NCBI GenBank assembly: GCA_002418005.1
Contig: DIDF01000098.1
Location: 1 to 28,143 of the forward strand
From: Lactobacillaceae bacterium UBA5807
Lineage (GTDB): Bacteria > Bacillota > Bacilli > Lactobacillales > Lactobacillaceae
Length of the DNA: 28,143 bases
Direction of reading: 5' to 3'
Position numbers and translations under genes: made by a program. Each line of letters opens with the position of its first letter. The stretch's first letter is position 1. Shown piece by piece: positions 23,716 through 28,143 of this stretch. The notes under the pieces are model-generated. The model was given only the letters and a program-made list of their open reading frames with translations. It ran no database searches and was not told where the DNA came from.

Positions 23716-23803
23716 ATGTTCACTTTCCCTAGTTGGCACCTTAATCACCGTCTCTAATCTTTTATTATTGTTACTATGCCTATGTAGTAATACAATCTTT
23801 TTT

Positions 23804-23826
23804 ACCGTTAATGCTATTGTAACGGT
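23804..23826. promoter_or_regulatory. Inverted repeat between L,D-transpeptidase and O-acetyltransferase genes
   Basis: ACCGTTA-atgctattg-TAACGGT has perfect seven-base arms and a nine-base spacer, centred 100 bases upstream of the L,D-transpeptidase start. Such a symmetrical site in a divergent promoter region suggests an operator; the regulator is unknown. Confidence 0.4.
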
Positions 23827-23950
23827 TTTTTAATCGCTCTGCAGGCTAAATGATAAACTATCAGAATCCTTTAAAGAATCTTCACAATTATTTTAAAACT
23901 AAATGCAAGAATCGTTAAGGGGGTTCATGATAAATCCTAAAAGCTCTAAA

Positions 23951-23959
23951 TGTTATAAT
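23951..23959 (+). promoter_or_regulatory. Extended -10 promoter of the O-acetyltransferase gene
   Basis: TGTTATAAT is a perfect extended -10, 30 bases upstream of the ATG at 23990; the -35 region (TAAATC) is poor. Confidence 0.6.
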
Positions 23960-23989
23960 GCTAATTATAAATAACTTGAGGTGAAAAAT

Positions 23990-24559
23990 ATGTTATCTGA
24001 TAACAAGAAAAAATTTTTAGCTGGTGGGCCATATTCTGTGTTGGACCCTGAATTGGTGGCAGAGGAAACCAAAGCCCGCCGCCTCTGCCAGCAACTTAAT
24101 ACCCTTGACAGTACAGCAGATGCTGAAAAAGAAGTAATTTTAAAACAACTTTTTGGATCAGTCGGTAAAAATCCTTGGATTCAACCTAATTTTCGTTGTG
24201 ACTTTGGATACAACATTCACGTGGGTGATAACTTTATTTGTAACTACGACAACATCATCCTGGACATTGCTCCGGTAACCATGGTAAATCACGTAATGTT
24301 AGCTCCAAGAGTCCAAATTTATTCAGCATTCCATCCCTTAGATCCAAAACAACGGGCCAACTTCATTGGCCTTGGAAAACCGGTAACTCTGGGAAATGAC
24401 GTATGGGTTGGCGGAGGCTCTGTAATTCTTCCAGGAGTCACATTAGGAAATAATGTCATTGTTGGAGCAAATTCAACTGTTACCAAATCTTTTGGCGACA
24501 ATTTAATTATTGCTGGCAGCCCAGCAAAAGTTCTTCGGGAGAATCCATATAAAGAATAA
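23990..24559 (+). CDS. Sugar O-acetyltransferase (maltose/galactoside type, hexapeptide repeat)
   Basis: A 189-residue left-handed beta-helix acetyltransferase of the NodL-LacA-Maa group. The N-terminal helical cap (LDPELVAEETKARRLCQQLN) is followed by hexapeptide repeats from NFRCDFGYNIHVGDN onward. The catalytic His lies in SAFHPLDPKQR, and the end WVGGGSVILPGVTLG..VTKSF..GSPAKVLREN is characteristic. It transfers acetyl from acetyl-CoA to a sugar hydroxyl, often seen as detoxification of non-metabolised sugars. ATG at 23990 is chosen over GTG at 23981 because GAGGTGA would overlap the latter. Confidence 0.88.
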   Translation: MLSDNKKKFLAGGPYSVLDPELVAEETKARRLCQQLNTLDSTADAEKEVILKQLFGSVGKNPWIQPNFRCDFGYNIHVGDNFICNYDNIILDIAPVTMVNHVMLAPRVQIYSAFHPLDPKQRANFIGLGKPVTLGNDVWVGGGSVILPGVTLGNNVIVGANSTVTKSFGDNLIIAGSPAKVLRENPYKE

Positions 24560-24615
24560 TCTTTAAATTTTTTTGCTAAAAAGAGATTTTGAATTAACAA
24601 CCAAAGACTAAATCT

Positions 24616-24693
24616 TCTTGGTGATCCAATTCTTTGGAAGACAACCTTTCAATTGGCTTTGCCTTGCTGACAAAGTTTCTTGATTCACCAAGA
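24616..24693. other. Intergenic element with a three-way-junction fold
   Basis: Outer arms TCTTGGTGA (24616-24624) and TCACCAAGA (24685-24693) pair perfectly over nine bases. They enclose CCAATT/AATTGG (24626-24631 and 24651-24656, with an inner GG/CC) and CTTTG/CAAAG (24657-24661 and 24671-24675, loop of nine). The element lies between the O-acetyltransferase stop and the next promoter and holds no ORF worth calling. It may be a structured 3' UTR, a small RNA or a MITE-like remnant. Confidence 0.4.
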
Positions 24694-24707
24694 TATTGGC
24701 GATCAGA

Positions 24708-24737
24708 TTAACAAACTATTTTTTTGAGTGCTACAAT
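24708..24737 (+). promoter_or_regulatory. Promoter of the 24779 gene
   Basis: TTAACA (24708-24713) and an extended -10 TGCTACAAT (24729-24737), 18 bases between hexamers. Confidence 0.6.
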
Positions 24738-24778
24738 AAATTAGAATTAATCTTTATTCATCAAAGGAGAAAGAAATA

Positions 24779-25030
24779 ATGAGTTTACCTGATACCACTT
24801 TGGAAGACGTCGCAGGAGCTTTAAATTTTAATTTAATTTCAAATCCAGAAGATTTTGGCGGCAAAGGATCCGAAATCTATTCAAATAAAAATCAAGACAT
24901 AGTTGAACAAGTTAAAGATGCACTGACAAATCCAGTATCTCAGTATTCAGATCTCGAAGTTCGGGGAGAATTCAAATTCACCACCAAAAAAGATGGAGAT
25001 ATTTACAAATTAATTGCTACAAAAAACTAG
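24779..25030 (+). CDS. Small acidic protein of unknown function
   Basis: An 83-residue soluble protein with an N-terminal acidic stretch (LPDTTLEDVAGALNF), a central helix (DIVEQVKDALTNPV) and a strand-like C-terminus (EVRGEFKFTTKKDGDIYKLIA). No known motif. AAAGGAG lies nine bases before the ATG, its promoter is good and a strong terminator follows, so it is a genuine single-gene unit. Confidence 0.7.
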   Translation: MSLPDTTLEDVAGALNFNLISNPEDFGGKGSEIYSNKNQDIVEQVKDALTNPVSQYSDLEVRGEFKFTTKKDGDIYKLIATKN

Positions 25031-25042
25031 GCTACTAAAAAT

Positions 25043-25087
25043 AAAAGCTGAACTGCGAAAATTTCAAATCTTGGCAGTTCAGCTTTT
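25043..25087. terminator. Strong bidirectional terminator
   Basis: AAAAGCTGAACTGC and GCAGTTCAGCTTTT pair perfectly over 14 bases around a 17-base loop, with T runs for both strands. It is shared by the convergent genes at 24779 and 25088. Confidence 0.92.
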
Positions 25088-25462
25088 TTAATTACCTTCT
25101 TTATCTCTTTGTAATGCTTTTTCATAAATATCAATCATAAAAGTTGGATTTTTTATCATAATTCCCGTTAATTCTTCAATCGCGTGGCGCATGTCAATAT
25201 CATTATCAGCATTCCTCATCAATGATTGAACCAAATGAGATTGAAAAGTAAAGAATTGTTGTTCACTGTTAATTTTATCAAGTCGGAGTTGGTCATAGTA
25301 ATTAGCCAATTTATATATAATTGTCAATTTAGCTTTATTAAGATCAGTTTTCCCATTTCGATACTGTGAAAGAGAATTTTTATTGATGCCAGTAGCCCGC
25401 TCAATATCAGAAGTTTTAATATGACTTTTAAGCAAGGCTTCGGCTTTTTGCATCTCATTCAT
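25088..25462 (-). CDS. Small HTH (XRE-like) DNA-binding protein
   Basis: A 124-residue protein. Residues 16-48 (TSDIERATGINKNSLSQYRNG...KAKLTIIYKLANYY) form an XRE-like helix-turn-helix, and the rest is helical (ELTGIMIKNPTFMIDIYEKAL), probably for dimerisation or partner binding. AAGAGG precedes the ATG at some distance. Upstream is an extended -10 (TGGTATATT) flanked by a long inverted repeat, suggesting autoregulation. Such short regulators are common in phage-derived and accessory regions. The target is unknown. Confidence 0.7.
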   Translation of the reverse strand: MNEMQKAEALLKSHIKTSDIERATGINKNSLSQYRNGKTDLNKAKLTIIYKLANYYDQLRLDKINSEQQFFTFQSHLVQSLMRNADNDIDMRHAIEELTGIMIKNPTFMIDIYEKALQRDKEGN

Positions 25463-25502
25463 AAACAGACTTCCTCTTAAAAGAAATTTAGGAACTACAA
25501 TA

Positions 25503-25511
25503 AATATACCA
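25503..25511 (-). promoter_or_regulatory. Extended -10 promoter of the small HTH gene
   Basis: Minus strand TGGTATATT, 40 bases upstream of the start codon; no good -35. Confidence 0.5.
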
Positions 25512-25520
25512 CTTAAAGGG

Positions 25521-25568
25521 AAAAATAACCGACTATTGCCTTTTTTTTACATTAGTATGGTTATTTTT
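25521..25568. repeat. Inverted repeat with ten-base arms upstream of the small HTH gene
   Basis: AAAAATAACC (25521-25530) and GGTTATTTTT (25559-25568) are perfectly complementary, 28 bases apart. The near arm lies just upstream of the extended -10, where an activator or repressor would bind. The far arm abuts the terminator of the 25686 gene. Confidence 0.5.
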
Positions 25569-25573
25569 TTAAT

Positions 25574-25607
25574 AAAAAAAGAGCTAATATTTTAAAAAAT
25601 TAGCTCA
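25574..25607 (-). terminator. Terminator after the 25686 gene
   Basis: GAGCTAAT (25582-25589) pairs with ATTAGCTC (25600-25607); on the minus strand seven T follow. It lies 79 bases beyond the stop at 25686. Confidence 0.8.
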
Positions 25608-25685
25608 CCAAATTGTTCTAAACGCTATTCTTAAGGAGTATACCAGCACCCAAAGTATGGGCAAATTATCAGTAAATCACTTAAA

Positions 25686-26033
25686 CTAATCAGCTTCAAC
25701 TTTAAAATCGTGTTCTTCTGTGCTGCCGTATAAATCCTTATAATCCTTATTAGTGTACGAATTAACTCGATATATCATATTTTTACCATCTTTAGTTAAT
25801 TCACTTTCGATAACGATATAACAACCCTTTTCAAAAAGCATATTCTCAACTACTAATTGGTTGTCAATGCGATTTATATCAGGATTGTCCGGAAAGATAC
25901 CCTGTTCCACCAAATATTCAATTGTCTTTTCTTGATCAGGCCAATTACCCAGTTTATGAACTGACCGCCAAAATAATGAAAATGACGGTTTCATTTTATC
26001 AGCATTATTGGTTCGTACCTTTTTAATAAACAT
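25686..26033 (-). CDS. Small protein of unknown function, probably controlled by the S24 repressor
   Basis: A 115-residue soluble protein with a basic start (FIKKVRTNNADKMK), SLFWRSVHKLGNWPDQEKTIEYLVEQG and an acidic C-terminus. No motif is recognised. GGGGAG lies nine bases before the ATG. It is divergent from the HTH-S24 gene across a 250-bp region with two matching palindromes, one over its own likely -35. This resembles a phage-like or SOS-like repressor facing its target gene, but the product gives no clue to function. Confidence 0.6.
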   Translation of the reverse strand: MFIKKVRTNNADKMKPSFSLFWRSVHKLGNWPDQEKTIEYLVEQGIFPDNPDINRIDNQLVVENMLFEKGCYIVIESELTKDGKNMIYRVNSYTNKDYKDLYGSTEEHDFKVEAD

Positions 26034-26060
26034 GCTAATCTACTCCCCATTTGAATTTTG

Positions 26061-26075
26061 TACAATAGTATTGTA
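26061..26075. promoter_or_regulatory. Operator-like palindrome O1
   Basis: TACAATA-G-TATTGTA is a perfect 7-1-7 palindrome just upstream of the 25686 gene start, in its transcribed leader. It shares the core CAATRGTATTG with the site at 26129. Confidence 0.55.
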
Positions 26076-26102
26076 TTTTTTAATCAATGTTTGTATACCC
26101 AT

Positions 26103-26131
26103 ATTACATCACTATTCATAATATTAATCAA
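26103..26131 (-). promoter_or_regulatory. Promoter of the 25686 gene
   Basis: On the minus strand TTGATT (26126-26131) and TGTAAT (26103-26108) are 17 bases apart. The -35 overlaps operator O2. Confidence 0.45.
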
Positions 26132-26139
26132 TGGTATTG
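26129..26139. promoter_or_regulatory. Operator-like palindrome O2
   Basis: CAATGGTATTG carries the same 11-base core as O1 with one change. Its position over the -35 of the divergent gene suits repression. Confidence 0.5.
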
Positions 26140-26238
26140 TTCATGATTTACAATAATTAATCTCAAAAATACACTTAAGCGCCGCTAAATAAGGACTTTT
26201 CACCAAAAAAATAAAAATAAATTTTCCTAAAAAAACTG

Positions 26239-26247
26239 TGATATAAT
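26239..26247 (+). promoter_or_regulatory. Extended -10 promoter of the HTH-S24 gene
   Basis: TGATATAAT, 45 bases upstream of the TTG start. The -35 region is A-rich and poor. Confidence 0.6.
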
Positions 26248-26291
26248 TTGTGTTGTCTATGTCAAACAAAATAAACAAAGGAGTTGAAAGA

Positions 26292-26996
26292 TTGACTAAC
26301 GAGTTAGGAAAATATCTAGAAAAGCTCAGAGGCACTGAAACTCTGAGAGGAGTAGCAGAACGAACCAACCATCAAATTAGTTTTACTTACTTACGAGATA
26401 TTGAAAAGGGAATTAACCGTCATGGCAATCCAATCAAGCCCAGCCCAGCCACTTTACAAATATTGGCAAAGGTTTATCAAACCGATTACACCCAACTTTT
26501 ACAATTAGCCGGGTATTTGCCAGCGAATATGTTTGTAACTTCACCTGTGGACAGTAAAAACGTAGTTCGTCCGGCACAACCATTTAAAGCAGATTCTAAT
26601 ATTTCCGTTTTTTATTCAGTCGCCGATGGCAAATCTCCTTTTTTCGAAAACAAACTGGTTGGAGCTTTACCTGTGCCAGCAAATCTTATCGATAAATATG
26701 GATTTAAAAATATTTTTGGGCTTAGAATTTCAGGAGATTCGATGAACAAACTGGTTCCTGATGGATATACTTCTGTTTTTGCAAAAGCTTCTAAACCCGT
26801 TGATGGATCACTTATGGCTGTTAGTTTGGGAAACGGAGAGACTCTATTAAGAAAAATAAAAGCAACCTCTTCGGCAATCATTTTAGAATCAGAATCATTC
26901 AGTCCTGCTTACCAGCCAGTAATTATTCAAAATGATTCTGGTACTAAACTTTCTTTTTTGGGAAAATATTTATTTTCAACCAATTTTCCGATTTAA
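26292..26996 (+). CDS. HTH-XRE/S24 peptidase-type repressor (CI/HdiR-like)
   Basis: From the TTG at 26292 the product is 234 residues; AAAGGAG lies eight bases before it, whereas the in-frame GTG at 26250 and ATG at 26259 have no ribosome site. Residues 1-78 form an XRE helix-turn-helix domain (LRGVAERTNHQISFTYLRDIEKG). Residues 110-230 form a LexA-like S24 domain with the nucleophile Ser150 in ISGDSMNKLVPDG and a probable catalytic Lys188 in TLLRKIK. Such proteins repress until RecA filaments trigger self-cleavage. The usual Ala-Gly cleavage pair is not obvious; VGA near 123-125 is the nearest candidate. It could be an HdiR-like SOS/heat regulator or a domesticated phage repressor. Confidence 0.82.
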   Translation: MTNELGKYLEKLRGTETLRGVAERTNHQISFTYLRDIEKGINRHGNPIKPSPATLQILAKVYQTDYTQLLQLAGYLPANMFVTSPVDSKNVVRPAQPFKADSNISVFYSVADGKSPFFENKLVGALPVPANLIDKYGFKNIFGLRISGDSMNKLVPDGYTSVFAKASKPVDGSLMAVSLGNGETLLRKIKATSSAIILESESFSPAYQPVIIQNDSGTKLSFLGKYLFSTNFPI

Positions 26997-27041
26997 CTTA
27001 AACGAATTAGAAAATTAAAGACAGTTATGAAAGAAAAGTAC

Positions 27042-27087
27042 AAAAAAGACATTAACTTGAATTTGTTTTCAAGTTAATGTCTTTTTT
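27042..27087. terminator. Strong terminator shared by the S24 gene and the tRNA operon
   Basis: AAAAAAGACATTAACTTGAA and TTCAAGTTAATGTCTTTTTT pair perfectly around a six-base loop, with T runs for both directions. It lies four bases from the end of tRNA-Leu. Confidence 0.92.
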
Positions 27088-27090
27088 TAG

Positions 27091-27175
27091 TACCGGAGGT
27101 GGGGTTCGAACCCACACGATCTCAACGATCACTGGATTTTGAGTCCAGCGCGTCTGCCAGTTCCGCCACTCCGGC
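27091..27175 (-). tRNA. tRNA-Leu (anticodon CAA)
   Basis: Type II tRNA of 85 bases with a long variable arm; the anticodon loop is CTCAAAA and the T arm reads GTGGGTTCGAACCCCAC. Acceptor GCCGGAG/CTCCGGT closes with a G1-U72 pair. CCA is not encoded. It is the last gene of the operon. Confidence 0.93.
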
Positions 27176-27215
27176 AAAATTAAATTGGATTGAGAATTGC
27201 CAATATCCCAGGCAA

Positions 27216-27286
<71 letters not shown>

Positions 27287-27341
27287 ATAAACTTGTAATT
27301 GTTAACCAACCAGCTAACAGAAACTGGTGTAGACAGTATAA

Positions 27342-27370
27342 TTTATAATGTCGTTCACATAGTTTCTCAA
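27342..27370 (-). promoter_or_regulatory. Possible internal promoter for tRNA-Cys/Leu
   Basis: In the 89-base His-Cys spacer the minus strand has TTGAGA (27365-27370) and TATAAA (27342-27347) exactly 17 bases apart, each five of six to consensus. Confidence 0.5.
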
Positions 27371-27375
27371 TCAAG

Positions 27376-27449
27376 GGCGGTAGGTGGGAATCGAACCCAC
27401 GCGTGTCGGACCCACAAACCGATGTGTTAACCACTTCACCACTACCGCC
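27376..27449 (-). tRNA. tRNA-His (anticodon GTG)
   Basis: Anticodon loop TTTGTGG. The acceptor has eight pairs with the encoded G-1 opposite C73 typical of tRNA-His (GGCGGTAG/CTACCGCC). CCA is not encoded. Confidence 0.93.
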
Positions 27450-27462
27450 ATGACATTATAAA

Positions 27463-27533
27463 CAGGGATAGTAGGAGTTGAACCCACACCGACGGTTTTG
27501 GAGACCGTAGTTCTACCATTAAACTATATCCCT
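27463..27533 (-). tRNA. tRNA-Trp (anticodon CCA)
   Basis: Acceptor AGGGATA/TATCCCT, anticodon loop CTCCAAA, discriminator G. No 3' CCA is encoded. Confidence 0.93.
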
Positions 27534-27539
27534 ATAAGA

Positions 27540-27622
27540 TGGAGGGGAGTGGATTCGAACCACCGAACCCGAAGGAGCGGATTTACAGTCCGCCGCGTTT
27601 AGCCAGACTTCGCTACCCCTCC
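27540..27622 (-). tRNA. tRNA-Tyr (anticodon GTA)
   Basis: Type II tRNA, acceptor GGAGGGG/CCCCTCC, anticodon loop CTGTAAA, long variable arm. CCA is not encoded. Confidence 0.93.
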
Positions 27623-27627
27623 ATAAA

Positions 27628-27700
27628 TGGCGCGGGACAGAATCGAACTGCCGACACATGGAGCTTCAATCCATTGCTCTACCGACTGAGCTACCGAGCC
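27628..27700 (-). tRNA. tRNA-Phe (anticodon GAA), with an acceptor-stem mismatch
   Basis: Starts GGCTCGGTAGCTCAGTCGG, anticodon loop TTGAAGC. The 3' acceptor strand is CCGCGCC, so position 4 (U) faces C69 instead of A, while the other six pairs are intact. CCA is not encoded. Confidence 0.9.
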
Positions 27701-27757
27701 AAACCACTTACAGAAAATGATAATGTCATGTTTGTATTAAATTGTAATACATAACAA

Positions 27758-27832
27758 CGGTTCGTACGAGACTCGAACTCGTGATCTCCTGCGTGACAGG
27801 CAGGCGTCCTAAACCAACTAGACCAACGAACC
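27758..27832 (-). tRNA. tRNA-Asp (anticodon GTC)
   Basis: Acceptor GGTTCGT/ACGAACC, anticodon loop CTGTCAC, discriminator G as usual for Asp. CCA is not encoded. Confidence 0.93.
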
Positions 27833-27850
27833 AATAGTGTTGCTATGGAA

Positions 27851-27923
27851 TGGAGGATACAGGGATCGAACCTGTGACCTCCTGCTTGTAAGGCAGATGC
27901 TCTCCCAGCTGAGCTAATCCTCC
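27851..27923 (-). tRNA. tRNA-Val (anticodon TAC)
   Basis: Acceptor GGAGGAT/ATCCTCC, anticodon loop CTTACAA, T arm ACAGGTTCGATCCTGT. CCA is not encoded. Confidence 0.93.
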
Positions 27924-27927
27924 AAAG

Positions 27928-28000
27928 TGACCCGTACGGGATTCGAACCCATGTTACCGCCGTGAAAGGGCGGTGTCTTAAACCACTTGACCAACGGGTC
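27928..28000 (-). tRNA. tRNA-Glu (anticodon TTC)
   Basis: Acceptor GACCCGT/ACGGGTC, anticodon loop CTTTCAC. CCA is not encoded. Confidence 0.93.
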
Positions 28001-28019
28001 AAATACTATTATTCGACTA

Positions 28020-28111
28020 CGGAGAGTAAGGGATTCGAACCCTTGAAACAGGCTTTTACCCGTTTACATCATTTCCAATGATGTTCCTTCGGCCAGCTCG
28101 GACAACTCTCC
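28020..28111 (-). tRNA. tRNA-Ser (anticodon GGA)
   Basis: Type II tRNA of about 92 bases, acceptor GGAGAGT/ACTCTCC, anticodon loop TTGGAAA, discriminator G. CCA is not encoded. Confidence 0.93.
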
Positions 28112-28123
28112 ATTAAATAATAA

Positions 28124-28143
28124 CTCCGGCAGGCGGGCTCGAA
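28124..28143 (-). tRNA. Partial tRNA (3' end only), probably Asn
   Basis: Only the T-loop end TTCGAGC, the strand CCGCC and the acceptor end TGCCGGA with discriminator G are inside the window. Asn is suggested by that discriminator and by the order Asn-Ser-Glu-Val seen in Bacillus-type arrays; the anticodon is outside. Confidence 0.6.

Noticed and set aside
23760..23800. WalR-type TGTWAH direct repeat upstream of the L,D-transpeptidase gene
   Set aside because: TGTTAC and TGTAGT are present but the spacing is eight, not five, and the second half-site is off consensus.
23932..23980. Short frame of 15 codons (starting ATGATAAATCC) after AAGGGGG
   Set aside because: The spacing is only three bases and the frame overlaps the extended -10 of the O-acetyltransferase gene.
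24600..24710. Minus-strand open stretch of about 37 codons through the folded intergenic element
   Set aside because: No start with a ribosome site; the paired arms explain the composition better than coding.
25088..27090. Prophage or integrative element next to the tRNA array
   Set aside because: HTH and S24 genes are phage-like, but there is no integrase, structural gene or duplicated tRNA end in view.

Overview
The window is AT-rich (roughly 38% GC by eye) with strong AGGAGG-type ribosome binding sites, short intergenic gaps, several TTG/GTG starts, a tRNA-directed T-box leader and a Bacillus-like tRNA array. Gene content points to a heterofermentative lactic acid bacterium of the Leuconostoc/Oenococcus/Weissella type: an archaeal-type PEP carboxylase, an acetoin/diacetyl reductase, an LmrA-like exporter, and YueI, DUF4931 and DUF2316 proteins. 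The taxon is an inference. I see no insertion sequence, CRISPR array or complete prophage.

Layout. 1-4904: an envelope-flavoured cluster with a partial GT8 glycosyltransferase, a PlsC-like acyltransferase, an ABC exporter, a second GT8 enzyme and a TetR regulator. 5000-7660: an acetoin reductase with a cre-like site, an atypical SDR, and small unknown proteins, one of them a very short membrane protein. 7666-9964: a DUF2252 kinase-fold protein whose stop overlaps the start of a CorA-type metal transporter. 10068-11370: a DUF2316-SDR operon behind a structured RNA that ends in its own terminator, so it is either a small RNA or an attenuated leader. 11570-11812: a small unknown gene.

11948-17377 is the most coherent block: a promoter, a T-box leader (specifier probably AUG, methionine), a 24-codon micro-ORF, then five tightly packed genes: an MtnE-like aminotransferase, MetQ, MetN, MetI and a 2-hydroxyacid dehydrogenase of the Ldh2/MDH2 family. 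Read together, this looks like a methionine-starvation operon that imports methionine or its 2-hydroxy/2-oxo analogue, oxidises the hydroxy acid to the oxo acid and transaminates it to methionine. That reading is a hypothesis.

17405-24559 carries a secreted unknown protein, an orphan HisC-like aminotransferase, a DUF4931 GalT/HIT-like protein, PEP carboxylase, YueI, an L,D-transpeptidase and a sugar O-acetyltransferase. 24560-27090 is more accessory: a folded intergenic element, three small unknown or HTH genes, and an HTH-S24 (CI/HdiR-like) repressor facing a divergent small gene across two matching operator-like palindromes. 27091 to the end is a minus-strand tRNA operon: [probably Asn, cut]-Ser-Glu-Val-Asp-Phe-Tyr-Trp-His-Cys-Leu. 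None of its complete genes encodes CCA, and the Phe tRNA has an acceptor-stem mismatch.

Promoters in this window often use an extended -10 (TGnTATAAT-like) with a poor -35.
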